This document shows positions 5,765-11,743 of a DNA stretch of 22,549 bases, one piece after another. This stretch comes from a virus. Both the position numbers and the translations under genes were made by a program. Each line of letters begins with the position of its first letter. The first letter of the stretch is position 1. The stretch lies in IMG/VR virus record IMGVR_UViG_3300034094_000119, positions 1 through 22,549 of that record, one strand, 5' to 3'. The notes under the pieces are model-generated. The model had not been told where the DNA came from, made no database searches, and saw only the letters and a program-made list of their open reading frames with translations.

Positions 5765-5824
5765 CGAACCTTATTATCGGCATTCGCGTATAACCTATGC
5801 GGTGAGGGCGGTGGTCGCCCCCGC
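5765..5824 (+). promoter_or_regulatory. Promoter plus 5' hairpin cassette 1
   Basis: CGAACC (5765-5770), 18 nt, TATAAC (5789-5794, within GCGTATAA), then a hairpin from 5799 to 5824: GCGG with CCGC, a 3-nt bulge, GGGCG with CGCCC. GAGGAGG and the ATG at 5837 follow. This is the most diverged cassette upstream of the -10 (TTCGCGTATAA). Confidence 0.7.
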
Positions 5825-5836
5825 GAGGAGGTTGCG

Positions 5837-6016
5837 ATGTCTGCTCTGAGGGGTTTTGCGGCGTGGTTCGGGTTTGATCGGCATGTCGATGCCGTGGTTG
5901 GCATGGTTCGATTCGACTACGCCGCGGAGGTTGCGAGGGTCAACGCCCTCTACGCCGTTGACCGGGACGCTTGGCGGGCCGCGCGGGCCGCGCTGTGGCG
6001 TCGGGCCGGTCGGTGA
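5837..6016 (+). CDS. Small hypothetical protein, 59 residues
   Basis: A 59-residue frame directly behind promoter cassette 1, with GAGGAGG 6 nt upstream of the ATG. The sequence starts MSALRGFAAWFGFDRHVDAV and ends with a run of Ala, Arg and Trp (WRAARAALWRRAGR) that looks like one amphipathic helix. No family is recognised. It is the only gene of its unit that I can support; a stem-loop at 6064-6095 and cassette 2 follow. Confidence 0.65.
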   Translation: MSALRGFAAWFGFDRHVDAVVGMVRFDYAAEVARVNALYAVDRDAWRAARAALWRRAGR

Positions 6017-6063
6017 CGAGACACGGCTTCCGGCTGTTTTGGCGAAAGCCACGAAGAAGCCAC

Positions 6064-6095
6064 GGGCGGGTGCTAATGCCGGATAAGCCCCGCCC
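6064..6095 (+). terminator. Probable terminator of unit 1
   Basis: GGGCGGG (6064-6070) pairs with CCCGCCC (6089-6095), followed by the pyrimidine-rich CTCCTTCTT. It lies just before promoter cassette 2. Confidence 0.5.
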
Positions 6096-6112
6096 CTCCT
6101 TCTTGAAGCTCG

Positions 6113-6161
6113 CGAACCAATTACTGGCAGGTGCGTATAATCTATGGCGGGAGTGACCGCC
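6113..6161 (+). promoter_or_regulatory. Promoter plus 5' hairpin cassette 2
   Basis: CGAACC (6113-6118), 17 nt, TATAAT (6136-6141, perfect -10), then GGCGG (6146-6150) pairing with CCGCC (6157-6161). The 17-nt spacer ends in GGCAGGTGCG, identical to cassette 3. Confidence 0.8.
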
Positions 6162-6186
6162 GGAAAGAAACGGGAGGTGACGAGTG

Positions 6187-6462
6187 ATGAATCAGTTCGA
6201 CTTCTGGATGATCATGGCGTCGTGTGACCGCAAGGGACCGCTCAAGAAGGCCGGGTTTCGCCCGGATCAGATTTATCGGAAGCTCGCCGGTTACAAGGTG
6301 TACGGCCGGAACCGCTACCCCCGGTATCGGTACGAGGCTGCGGCTGGCTTTGTCGATGCCCCGCTGGGGCGCGACGCGATCAACGCAGCGGAGGCCAGTG
6401 TCCGCGAGAGGTTCTCCGGCAGCGGTGTCTCGATCAGCGTGAAGTACGTCTGCCGCGACTGA
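6187..6462 (+). CDS. Hypothetical protein, 91 residues
   Basis: First gene of unit 2, behind GGGAGGTGA. ATG 6187 is preferred; an in-frame GTG lies at 6184. The N-terminus is MNQFDFWMIMASCDRKGPLKKAGF, followed by a Tyr- and Arg-rich middle (YGRNRYPRYRYEAAAGF) and an alternating end (SGVSISVKYV). Basic and compact, without a known domain. A strong perfect 10-bp stem-loop follows its stop (6471-6497), which may lower expression of the next gene or protect the upstream mRNA. Confidence 0.7.
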   Translation: MNQFDFWMIMASCDRKGPLKKAGFRPDQIYRKLAGYKVYGRNRYPRYRYEAAAGFVDAPLGRDAINAAEASVRERFSGSGVSISVKYVCRD

Positions 6463-6470
6463 ATCGGAAA

Positions 6471-6497
6471 GCCGCCCCGGTGCGTTGCCGGGGCGGC
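6471..6497 (+). terminator. Perfect 10-bp intercistronic stem-loop
   Basis: GCCGCCCCGG pairs with CCGGGGCGGC around TGCGTTG, 8 nt after the stop of the preceding gene. No T-run follows, so it may be an mRNA-stabilising or partial terminator element inside unit 2. Confidence 0.55.
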
Positions 6498-6535
6498 GCG
6501 GCGAACGGTCGGCAAAGTGAACGGAGGCAGAAGCA

Positions 6536-6751
6536 ATGAGTCAGAAGAAGGTGGCAGTGGGGGCCGTGGTTTTCTCTGTCGGCCCGAACGGCAAGCCGAA
6601 CGCGCACTCTGCCCGGATCGGCCGCGGCAGGGTCATCAGCCTCCACCAAGAGGTTGACGGCCTCGACGGCGCCCTCAAGAACTACGCCTACGTGGCGTTC
6701 TTCGACGGCAAGCGTGGATCGTGGCCGGTCGAGCGACTCGCGGTTGTGTGA
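6536..6751 (+). CDS. Hypothetical protein, 71 residues
   Basis: Second gene of unit 2, with GGAGG 9 nt before the ATG. The protein reads as a small beta fold: VAVGAVVFSV, then a basic loop, GRVISLHQEV, and YAYVAFFDGKRGSWPVERLAVV. The pattern of a strand-rich 70-residue unit ending in a surface-binding loop resembles SH3-like or KOW-like folds, but this is only an impression. The function is unknown. Confidence 0.7.
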   Translation: MSQKKVAVGAVVFSVGPNGKPNAHSARIGRGRVISLHQEVDGLDGALKNYAYVAFFDGKRGSWPVERLAVV

Positions 6752-6770
6752 CCGCCGGCCGAAACAAGCG

Positions 6771-6821
6771 CGAACCAATTACTGGCAGGTGCGTATAAAG
6801 GGTGTGGCGGCGGTTGCCGCC
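6771..6821 (+). promoter_or_regulatory. Promoter plus 5' hairpin cassette 3
   Basis: CGAACC (6771-6776), 17 nt, TATAAA (6794-6799), GGGTGT, then GGCGGC (6806-6811) GGTT GCCGCC (6816-6821). The stem begins 7 nt after the -10. GGAGGAG and the ATG at 6835 follow. Confidence 0.8.
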
Positions 6822-6834
6822 CGGAGGAGTCAAA

Positions 6835-7347
6835 ATGAAACAGTCGAATCATCCTTGGGAAGTCGCGGGTCTGGGGCAATACCCGTTCCGCGTCGTCGGT
6901 GTCGAGTCCCGCGTCGGGCCGATTCACCTCGCGAACGGCATGATGGTCGGCGCTCCCGGTCAGCCGATGGGCGTCTGCGACTACTGCGGTCAGGGCATCA
7001 AGGAGTGCTTCAAAATCCGCGCCGCGTGCGGCAAGCGGTTTGAGGTCGGTTGCGACTGCGTCCGGCGGGCATACATTGAGGCCGGCGAGCGTGTGCCTCG
7101 CGAGGTCGAGCAGTTTGAGCGGGAGAAGCGGCAGGAGAAGGCCAAGGCCAAGGCCAAGGCCGTTCAAGAGCGGCTCGATGCGATTCTGGCCGACCCGCCG
7201 GCGGTCCTTGTCGAGCAGGTGGTCCGGCTCCCGTGGGGCGAAGAGCGGAGCCTGATCGAAGACCTGAAGCGAGTGCTGCCGATGTGCGGTGCGGCGGGCA
7301 AGGCCCGGCACCTGAAGCGGATCGAGAAGGTGATCGCGGGAGAATAA
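6835..7347 (+). CDS. Cys-rich phage protein with lysine/alanine coil
   Basis: A 170-residue protein. The first 60 residues hold YPFRVVGVESRVGP, GMMVG and then GVCDYCGQGIKECFKI; the next segment, ACGKRFEVGCDCVRRAY, adds three cysteines, so a zinc site (CxxC with C-x-C) is likely. The arrangement F.VVG ... CDYCG ... GK.F.VG.DC is one I know from small conserved phage proteins of unknown role. Residues about 90-115 form a highly charged helix (REKRQEKAKAKAKAVQERLD). GGAGGAG lies 6 nt before the ATG. A nucleic-acid binding role is inference. Confidence 0.75.
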   Translation: MKQSNHPWEVAGLGQYPFRVVGVESRVGPIHLANGMMVGAPGQPMGVCDYCGQGIKECFKIRAACGKRFEVGCDCVRRAYIEAGERVPREVEQFEREKRQEKAKAKAKAVQERLDAILADPPAVLVEQVVRLPWGEERSLIEDLKRVLPMCGAAGKARHLKRIEKVIAGE

Positions 7348-7367
7348 CTGAGGCAGGAGGTGGGCAG

Positions 7368-7619
7368 ATGGACAGAAAGCTGGCCGCTCTGTCGCGCAAC
7401 AGAAAGGTTGAAAGAATCAGCGACGAGCGCAGGCCGGGAGAGTCTTACGGCGACGGCAACGGCGTGTGGGCTTACCTCAAGCCCGGATGGCGATGCCCCG
7501 CGAGCGACTCACACGCCTGTCACGAGTATTCGGTGGAAGAATTGGCGAAGGCTGTGCGATGGGCAGAGCCGTGCCGGTGCGAGGACTGCAAGCGAAACCT
7601 TGAGCAAGGGAGGAGATGA
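7368..7619 (+). CDS. Small Cys-containing hypothetical protein
   Basis: An 83-residue basic protein behind CAGGAGGTGG. It contains WRCPASDSHACHEYSVEEL and the ending PCRCEDCKRNLEQGRR, giving a CxxC pair plus two other cysteines and a histidine, which suggests a small zinc fold. Its TGA lies inside GATGACTATG, 2 nt before the next ATG. Second gene of unit 3. No family recognised. Confidence 0.7.
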   Translation: MDRKLAALSRNRKVERISDERRPGESYGDGNGVWAYLKPGWRCPASDSHACHEYSVEELAKAVRWAEPCRCEDCKRNLEQGRR

Positions 7620-7621
7620 CT

Positions 7622-7762
7622 ATGCCGGGAGAAATCAACTGGGCGAGGAAGGAAGCGGACGACATCCTCCACGACCTTCAGGACTTGATGGAGGATTATC
7701 CGCAGATCGCGGACAAGCTCGCGCCGATCATCGAGCGGCTTGCGGCGATGCTGGGCGTATGA
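7622..7762 (+). CDS. 46-residue acidic helical protein
   Basis: A short protein, MPGEINWARKEADDILHDLQ onwards, that is almost entirely a pair of amphipathic helices (ADDILHDLQDLMEDYPQ and IADKLAPIIERLAAML). ATG 7622 stands 8 nt after GGAGG; another in-frame ATG at 7616 is too near the site. The leucine/isoleucine spacing suggests a dimerising helix or a binding partner for the preceding protein. Last gene of unit 3. Confidence 0.65.
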   Translation: MPGEINWARKEADDILHDLQDLMEDYPQIADKLAPIIERLAAMLGV

Positions 7763-7767
7763 ATCGA

Positions 7768-7790
7768 CGGTCGCGTTGAGCGAGCGACCG
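7768..7790 (+). terminator. Stem-loop at the end of unit 3
   Basis: CGGTCGC (7768-7774) pairs with GCGACCG (7784-7790) around a 9-nt loop. The right arm overlaps the -35-like CGAACA of cassette 4, so end and start signals are fused. Confidence 0.5.
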
Positions 7791-7840
7791 AACACTAGGT
7801 CGGCAGATGCGTATAACAGGTGTCGGCGGGCGTTCCGCCG
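7789..7840 (+). promoter_or_regulatory. Promoter plus 5' hairpin cassette 4
   Basis: CGAACA (7789-7794), 17 nt ending GGCAGATGCG, TATAAC (7812-7817), AGGTGT, then CGGCGG (7824-7829) GCGTT CCGCCG (7835-7840). GGGAGGG follows before the ATG at 7870. Confidence 0.8.
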
Positions 7841-7869
7841 CGAGAGCAACGGGAAGGGAGGGTGATGCG

Positions 7870-8259
7870 ATGCCAGAAGCGGCTGTGGAGAACGGAGTCA
7901 GGGGGCGCTTCGTCGAGCGTTTCGCGCGGGTGCGGGACGCCTATGCCCGATCGCACGAGAAGTTCGGTCGCGACGCGGCAAACCCTGCGGACGCCGTAGC
8001 GTGGTGCGAGAGCGTGATCGAGGCGCAATACAAGTCCGAGGCGTTCTGGGTTGTTCAAGGATGCCTTGAAAGGGTCGGCAAGCGACACGGTTACGCTTCG
8101 GATCGCGAGGCCGTTGACGCCGGCGTGAAGCGGTGCCTCGACGAGGTGTTGCTGATGGTCGGCAACTTCGGAGGCGACGGGTTCCAGCGGGCCGTTCACG
8201 AAGCCAAGGCCGCCGGGTACGCCGCGGCTGTCAGGGAGATCAACGACTGGGTGCTGTGA
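7870..8259 (+). CDS. Hypothetical helical protein, 129 residues
   Basis: First gene of unit 4. The ATG at 7870 is 7-8 nt after GGGAGGG; an out-of-frame ATG sits at 7865. The protein is helical and mixed in charge: RGRFVERFARVRDAYARSHE, NPADAVAWCESVIEAQYKSE, FWVVQGCLERVGKRHG and a final AAGYAAAVREINDWVL. No motif identifies a function. Two cysteines, no predicted membrane segment. It is likely cytoplasmic. Confidence 0.7.
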   Translation: MPEAAVENGVRGRFVERFARVRDAYARSHEKFGRDAANPADAVAWCESVIEAQYKSEAFWVVQGCLERVGKRHGYASDREAVDAGVKRCLDEVLLMVGNFGGDGFQRAVHEAKAAGYAAAVREINDWVL

Positions 8260-8271
8260 TCAAAGGGTGGG

Positions 8272-8307
8272 GCCACCCGGCCCGCCGCAAGCTGCGAAAC
8301 GGGTGGC
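8272..8307 (+). other. Intercistronic stem-loop in unit 4
   Basis: GCCACCCG (8272-8279) pairs perfectly with CGGGTGGC (8300-8307). A competing smaller hairpin (GGGTGG with CCACCC) starts at 8265. It lies in the 80-nt gap between two genes of unit 4, and GGAGG for the next gene follows at 8327. Confidence 0.45.
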
Positions 8308-8339
8308 ACTTCCAAGCCGTCAGTATGGAGGAGCGACCG

Positions 8340-8576
8340 ATGAACAAGTACAAGATCGCGAGGCCGCTGCTCGATAGGAGGGATGCCGCCGCCGCCAGAT
8401 TCCGCGAGGCGGTCATCGAGCAGTTCGGCTTCACGGCCGATGAGGCGGCTCGCATCATGGCGGTCTACGTCAAGGCGAAGGCCGTCAAGCTCTGCCCTGT
8501 CATGGGGCAGTTCAATCTGACGGACGGCCGGCTGTGGGATCGAGACGTTATGGCTCGCGCGATTGAGCAGCCTTGA
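8340..8576 (+). CDS. Conserved-looking small phage protein, 78 residues
   Basis: A basic helical protein behind GGAGGAG. It begins MNKYKIARPLLDRRDAAAAR and has the segment FGFTADEAARIMAVYVKAKAVK followed by a structured end, GQFNLTDGRLWDRDVMARAIE. The last part resembles the end of other small phage proteins, but no family name can be given. Second and last gene of unit 4. Confidence 0.7.
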   Translation: MNKYKIARPLLDRRDAAAARFREAVIEQFGFTADEAARIMAVYVKAKAVKLCPVMGQFNLTDGRLWDRDVMARAIEQP

Positions 8577-8591
8577 CTGGCCCCGCTCTTG

Positions 8592-8651
8592 AGAACAGAT
8601 ATGTTGTCATGTGCGTATAAGGCATTGTTCGGAGCAAAGCACTTCCACAAT
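8592..8651 (+). promoter_or_regulatory. Promoter plus 5' hairpin cassette 5, AT-rich stem
   Basis: AGAACA (8592-8597), 18 nt, TATAAG (8616-8621, within TGTGCGTATAA). The hairpin is different in sequence but kept in form: ATTGT (8624-8628) pairs with ACAAT (8647-8651), and GGA (8631-8633) with TCC (8644-8646). This compensating change supports selection on structure. GGAGGG and the ATG at 8666 follow. Confidence 0.7.
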
Positions 8652-8665
8652 CGGAGGGCAATTCG

Positions 8666-8971
8666 ATGGAGGCGATCAAGAGAGGGAACAAGGTGTGGGT
8701 CGTTCGCGCCGCTGACTGGACTGTCGAGTCCGGAGTCATCACCAGTTCGTACGGAGACAGCGACGGCATCAACTATCGAGTCCGCTGGGGAGACGGCCCG
8801 TGGAGCGGCATCAGCACTTTCCGGCACACCGATGTGTTCAAGAAAGCGGCAGATGCGCGTGTCGCGCTTGCCTTGCGGTTGCGCAGCCGTGCTGATGAGC
8901 TTCTGTCGCTCGCTGGTCAGGAACTGGCTCCGTCCGAGGACAGAGAACCTGATGGCGCGGCAGCCACTTGA
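8666..8971 (+). CDS. Hypothetical protein with SH3-like start
   Basis: A 101-residue protein, only gene of unit 5, behind GGAGGG. Residues 6-60 look like a small barrel: RGNKVWVVRAADWTVESGVI, a turn SYGDSDG, INYRVRWGDGPW, then STFRHTDVF. This order (KVWVV, ESG.I, Y.V.WGDG, F) is like Tudor or SH3-like domains. The rest is helical (ADARVALALRLRSRADELL). Its partner is unknown. A hairpin (8991-9009) and cassette 6 follow. Confidence 0.7.
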   Translation: MEAIKRGNKVWVVRAADWTVESGVITSSYGDSDGINYRVRWGDGPWSGISTFRHTDVFKKAADARVALALRLRSRADELLSLAGQELAPSEDREPDGAAAT

Positions 8972-8990
8972 GCGTTTTCGCCGCGAAACA

Positions 8991-9009
8991 GGCGGCTTGA
9001 AAATCCGCC
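8991..9009 (+). terminator. Stem-loop at the end of unit 5
   Basis: GGCGG (8991-8995) pairs with CCGCC (9005-9009) around CTTGAAAAT, 20 nt after the stop codon and just before cassette 6. Confidence 0.45.
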
Positions 9010-9015
9010 GGCCAT

Positions 9016-9068
9016 CGAACACAATGGTTGGCACATGCGTATAAGAGGTGTCGGCGGGGCGACCGCCG
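9016..9068 (+). promoter_or_regulatory. Promoter plus 5' hairpin cassette 6
   Basis: CGAACA (9016-9021), 18 nt, TATAAG (9040-9045), AGGTGT, then CGGCGG (9052-9057) GGCGA CCGCCG (9063-9068). Confidence 0.8.
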
Positions 9069-9087
9069 CGAGATGAGGGAGACGGCA

Positions 9088-9312
9088 ATGGCGAAGGTCG
9101 GATTCAAGAAGGTGGCGCTCGGAACGAACATGGGCGCGATCACGTTCTACGCCGTCACGGGCCTCCCGGCCGGCGTGAAGTGGAGCGTCCTTCCGGAAGA
9201 CCCCTGCCGCCCCGGCGGCGAGTGGTACATCCGCGCGGGCAAGCGGACCGTCCGCTGCAAGTCGCTCGCGGACGCCAAGGGCAAGGCGGAGTCGATGGCC
9301 GCTGCGAAGTAG
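9088..9312 (+). CDS. Hypothetical protein, 74 residues
   Basis: First gene of unit 6; a GAGGGAG tract lies before the ATG. The protein is basic and strand-rich: VGFKKVALGTNMGAITFYAV, GVKWSVLPEDPC, GGEWYIRAGKRTVRC, followed by a short helix (LADAKGKAESMAAAK). The form of three or four strands plus a C-terminal helix recalls small RNA- or DNA-binding folds, but no family is seen. Confidence 0.7.
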   Translation: MAKVGFKKVALGTNMGAITFYAVTGLPAGVKWSVLPEDPCRPGGEWYIRAGKRTVRCKSLADAKGKAESMAAAK

Positions 9313-9344
9313 TTCCAGAAACGACATGGTCAAGAGTGTGACGC

Positions 9345-9363
9345 GATTGTTCGGGTGACCGAA
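9345..9363 (+). repeat. GATTGTTCGG-type hairpin, copy 1
   Basis: GATTG followed by TTCGG GTGA CCGAA (9350-9363) in the 92-nt gap between two genes of unit 6. The same sequence, with a different loop (CTTC), occurs at 11237-11255. Confidence 0.5.
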
Positions 9364-9404
9364 CCGCTGTTCGGCGAAGATAGTTGCGAGTGAGGGAGGC
9401 TCCG

Positions 9405-9626
9405 ATGCAAGGCAACGCCAACAGGTACTACCTCGATCTATCAAGGCCGCGGAAGATTTGTCACTGCGGCAGCGGGCAGTACCCGCAAACGCTGTACGAT
9501 GCTCGCGGCATCCCGGTCGGTCGGTGCTGCCGCGCGTGCGAGGCCAAGTTGAGGGCGAAGTACCGCCCGGAGATTTTCACCGACAGCCAATACGAATGTG
9601 ACGAGAGGATCGAGGAGTTGGACTAA
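9405..9626 (+). CDS. Small Cys-rich protein, zinc-binding candidate
   Basis: A 73-residue protein behind GGGAGG. It contains KICHCGSGQYPQTLYDARG and GRCCRACEAKLRAKYRPEIF: five cysteines and a histidine in the order C-H-C and CC-x-x-C, which fits a treble-clef or zinc-ribbon fold with a tyrosine-rich loop between the two halves. The acidic end (ECDERIEELD) is short. Second gene of unit 6. Similar small zinc proteins are frequent in this window. Confidence 0.75.
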   Translation: MQGNANRYYLDLSRPRKICHCGSGQYPQTLYDARGIPVGRCCRACEAKLRAKYRPEIFTDSQYECDERIEELD

Positions 9627-9651
9627 CCACAAACGAGAGAGGGAGGCGATC

Positions 9652-10017
9652 ATGAACGCAGTTTCGATTCCGCCGGTTCCGCGGCTTGACGTTGACCGGC
9701 AGGACATAGCGGACCGGGTTCTCAAGGCCAGCCACATTGTCGAGCGGCAGATCGCGTGGGCGCTGCTCCACCATCTCGCCGCGGAGTTTCCCGGAGTCAA
9801 AGTCGTCGTCGATGACGGCGGCGAGCGGATTCCTTGCGACAGCCCCAAGGATGCGATGGAGGCCATCTTCGCCGTCGATGAGGCTCACATCATCCTTGGA
9901 AAGTCGTGGGTGTTCCTTGTGCTTGGAAACGGCGAGGACGTAATCAGCGACTACGGAGTGAATGACGCCGTCGAGCGGGCTGTAGATGCGGCGATGGTTT
10001 CGGTCGGGCTTCAGTAG
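9652..10017 (+). CDS. Hypothetical protein, 121 residues
   Basis: An acidic protein with a GGGAGG site 7 nt before the ATG. After a proline-rich start (SIPPVPRLDVDRQDIADR) it has a helix with two histidines (HIVERQIAWALLHHLAAEF), strands (VKVVVDDGGERI), an alternating core (SWVFLVLGNGEDVISDYGV) and a last helix (DAVERAVDAAMVSVG). It looks like an alpha/beta sandwich without clear catalytic motif. Function unknown. Third gene of unit 6. Confidence 0.7.
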   Translation: MNAVSIPPVPRLDVDRQDIADRVLKASHIVERQIAWALLHHLAAEFPGVKVVVDDGGERIPCDSPKDAMEAIFAVDEAHIILGKSWVFLVLGNGEDVISDYGVNDAVERAVDAAMVSVGLQ

Positions 10018-10043
10018 GCAACATGAGGAAAGGAGCGAGCGCG

Positions 10044-10274
10044 ATGGAGACGAACTTCAGGACTGTTCACGGATGGCCGTTGAGCAAGGCCGACAGAACG
10101 CTATGCGAGTCTGCCCCGGAGCTTTATCACGAACTGGAGTCGGCGGTACGGCTGCTTGCGTGCTACTCGCGCAGAGAGCGCGAGGCCGGTCGCGTCTCGC
10201 AGGCAGAGGCCATCCAGAGACACATCGAGCGCAAGGCCGCAGCCATGCGGCGAGCGCTCCCGGCAGTGAATTGA
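10044..10274 (+). CDS. Hypothetical helical protein, 76 residues
   Basis: Last gene of unit 6. ATG 10044 is chosen because GGAG lies 8 nt upstream; an in-frame ATG at 10023 has no site. The protein is mostly two helices (ELYHELESAVRLLACYSRRE and SQAEAIQRHIERKAAAMRRA) and resembles small coiled phage proteins that begin with a short W-containing segment (TVHGWPLSKADRTL). No function can be assigned. Confidence 0.65.
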   Translation: METNFRTVHGWPLSKADRTLCESAPELYHELESAVRLLACYSRREREAGRVSQAEAIQRHIERKAAAMRRALPAVN

Positions 10275-10278
10275 TCGG

Positions 10279-10332
10279 CGAACAACGCGGTAGGCAGATG
10301 CGTATAAATGATGTCGGTGGCGGTCGCCGCCG
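10279..10332 (+). promoter_or_regulatory. Promoter plus 5' hairpin cassette 7
   Basis: CGAACA (10279-10284), 18 nt with TAGGCAGATGCG, TATAAA (10303-10308), TGATGT, then CGGTGGC (10315-10321) GGTC GCCGCCG (10326-10332) with one G-U pair. Confidence 0.8.
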
Positions 10333-10360
10333 GGACTGGACTTGAAGGGAGGTCTGGGCG

Positions 10361-10621
10361 ATGAGCAAAAGACATTCGCCGATTGCGTGGGCAGACTCGC
10401 TCATCTTTGGAAGCGATGTGAAGAGCCGTGGCGTTTACGGAGACGGCGGCTCTGGCGGGGTGTTCGTCATTCGCTTCTTCCGCTCTGCGGACGGGCGCTG
10501 CATCTCGCTCAAGCATGGCGGCGAGTTTGTCGGGGCGTTCAGGTCTGTAGGCGCAGCCAAGCGCCGCGCGGTGCAAATCGTGAACGAGGCAGTCGCGTCC
10601 AAGAAAGCAGTGCAGCCATGA
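10361..10621 (+). CDS. Hypothetical beta-rich protein, 86 residues
   Basis: First gene of unit 7 behind GGGAGG. It starts with a polar segment (SKRHSPIAWADSLIFGSD), then strands FVIRFFRSADGRCISL and GEFVGAFRSVGAAKRRAV, and a final helix. The layout VFVIRFF..DGR.ISL.HGGEF.G.F resembles small domains that sense or bind a ligand, but nothing specific. The stop overlaps the ATG of the next gene (ATGA). Confidence 0.65.
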   Translation: MSKRHSPIAWADSLIFGSDVKSRGVYGDGGSGGVFVIRFFRSADGRCISLKHGGEFVGAFRSVGAAKRRAVQIVNEAVASKKAVQP

Positions 10622-10947
10622 CCAACCGCCAGCGAGTAATCGACGCCTACAACGCCATCGGAGCCATCAGGCTCCGCGAAGAGGTGGCCTACTACATGGA
10701 CACCTACTCCGACGCCGAGGGGTATGAGGGGTACGATGTGGCCGACGCGATTCACGACGCTCTCGCTCATGCCGAGGCGAACGACATCAAGTCGATGGCC
10801 CGCGATTGCATCAATGTGCTGATAGCCGCCGGCTACTATCGGCCAAGAGTCGGCGAGGTCGCGTTCAGCGGCCCGGACCGGGCGCCGGTTCGTGGCGGGG
10901 TCCGACACGATCCAGCGGATGCGTGGTGCCTGTGGATCGAGAAGTGA
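10618..10947 (+). CDS. Hypothetical acidic protein, 109 residues
   Basis: Second gene of unit 7, coupled by ATGA. The protein is acidic in its first two-thirds (YYMDTYSDAEGYEGYDVADA), helical (IHDALAHAEANDIKSMARDC) and ends with a Pro/Arg-rich tail and DAWCLWIEK. I do not recognise it. The abundance of Asp, Glu and Tyr could fit a DNA-mimic or anti-host protein, but that is speculation from composition. Confidence 0.65.
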   Translation: MTNRQRVIDAYNAIGAIRLREEVAYYMDTYSDAEGYEGYDVADAIHDALAHAEANDIKSMARDCINVLIAAGYYRPRVGEVAFSGPDRAPVRGGVRHDPADAWCLWIEK

Positions 10948-10951
10948 CGCG

Positions 10952-11005
10952 CGAACAACCTAGTCGGCATGTGCGTATAAAGGGTGTCGGCGGCGGTTGC
11001 TGCCG
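10952..11005 (+). promoter_or_regulatory. Promoter plus 5' hairpin cassette 8
   Basis: CGAACA (10952-10957), 18 nt with TCGGCATGTGCG, TATAAA (10976-10981), GGGTGT, then CGGCGGC (10988-10994) GGTT GCTGCCG (10999-11005) with one G-U pair. It heads the longest unit, eleven genes up to 13913. Confidence 0.8.
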
Positions 11006-11028
11006 GGACCGGAGGTGAGGGAGTGGCA

Positions 11029-11238
11029 ATGAAGCGAGTTTCCTTTGCAGAGCGACGCGCGCCGGGCAAGGCGATCATCTACGTCGTCGGCGTGGCCGAG
11101 CCGGGGAAGCCCGGCTTGAAGATGGTTCGCGAGTTCTACCGAAAGGACAGCAAGCCGCGAGCGGACGACTACGCGGCGTGGCTGGGGCGACTGATCGTGC
11201 TGGAGGAGCAAGCTGCGGCCAAGCAGAAGCAGCGTTGA
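11029..11238 (+). CDS. Hypothetical basic protein, 69 residues
   Basis: First gene of unit 8. GGGAG lies about 5 nt before the ATG at 11029; an in-frame GTG is at 11023. Strands KAIIYVVGVAEP and LKMVREFYRKDS precede a helix (DYAAWLGRLIVLEEQAAAKQ). Small, basic at both ends, no domain recognised. The GATTGTTCGG hairpin begins at the last two bases of its stop codon. Confidence 0.65.
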   Translation: MKRVSFAERRAPGKAIIYVVGVAEPGKPGLKMVREFYRKDSKPRADDYAAWLGRLIVLEEQAAAKQKQR

Positions 11239-11255
11239 TTGTTCGGCTTCCCGAA
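11237..11255 (+). repeat. GATTGTTCGG-type hairpin, copy 2
   Basis: GATTG followed by TTCGG CTTC CCGAA (11242-11255), overlapping the end of a TGA stop. It shares the first ten bases and the right arm with 9345-9363, while the loop differs. Confidence 0.5.
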
Positions 11256-11273
11256 TCGAGAGGAGTGAAAGCA

Positions 11274-11717
11274 ATGAGGCGACGCAGGCGAGTCCCTCCG
11301 TCGGAGCGACGAAAAAACATTGAGCGAGACGCGTTCGTCAAGGATTTAGGTGATGGCGTCTACGTGGTTGGGCGGGTGGCTTATTGGCGAGGGCTGCGCG
11401 GAGGGCAAGGCCGAGGTTACTCGTTCGTAGCGTTCCCGGCCCACAAGGTCGAGCCTTCGCCGTACTACCCGCCCGGCATCTCCCCCTACCACCTACTCAA
11501 CAAGTTTCGCAATGATCGCGGAGTCCACCTTCCGGCGAAGTCGTTCGGGGTGTTTCTGTGCGGAGCCAAGCGGCTGCGCAAGGAAGACCTCGACGCCATC
11601 GCGGCGTCGGTGGCGCCGCGGTGCGGCGGGGCGGAAGCCGACGCCGTCGCGGACGCGTTCCGCAACGCCGAGCAAGAGGCGAGGGAGATTCTTGCTCAGA
11701 GGGTTCCGGCAGGGTGA
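11274..11717 (+). CDS. Hypothetical protein, 147 residues
   Basis: Second gene of unit 8, behind AGGAG. A strongly basic start (RRRRRVPPSERRK) leads into strands (DGVYVVGRVAYWRGL, YSFVAFPAHKVE), a proline/tyrosine loop (PSPYYPPGISPYHLLNKF) and a C-terminal helix (ADAVADAFRNAEQEAREILA). The basic N-terminus suggests nucleic-acid contact. No catalytic motif or family is recognised. Confidence 0.7.
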   Translation: MRRRRRVPPSERRKNIERDAFVKDLGDGVYVVGRVAYWRGLRGGQGRGYSFVAFPAHKVEPSPYYPPGISPYHLLNKFRNDRGVHLPAKSFGVFLCGAKRLRKEDLDAIAASVAPRCGGAEADAVADAFRNAEQEAREILAQRVPAG

Positions 11718-11743
11718 CAGCGAGAGAAAGGAAGGCGACTGCG

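Noticed and set aside
6013-6156. Frame with GTG 6013 overlapping the stop of the gene at 5837
   Set aside because: It runs through a terminator-like stem and the whole of promoter cassette 2, so it is probably chance openness in high-GC DNA.
9326-9358. Ten-residue ATG frame before the gene at 9405
   Set aside because: No ribosome site and too short to support.
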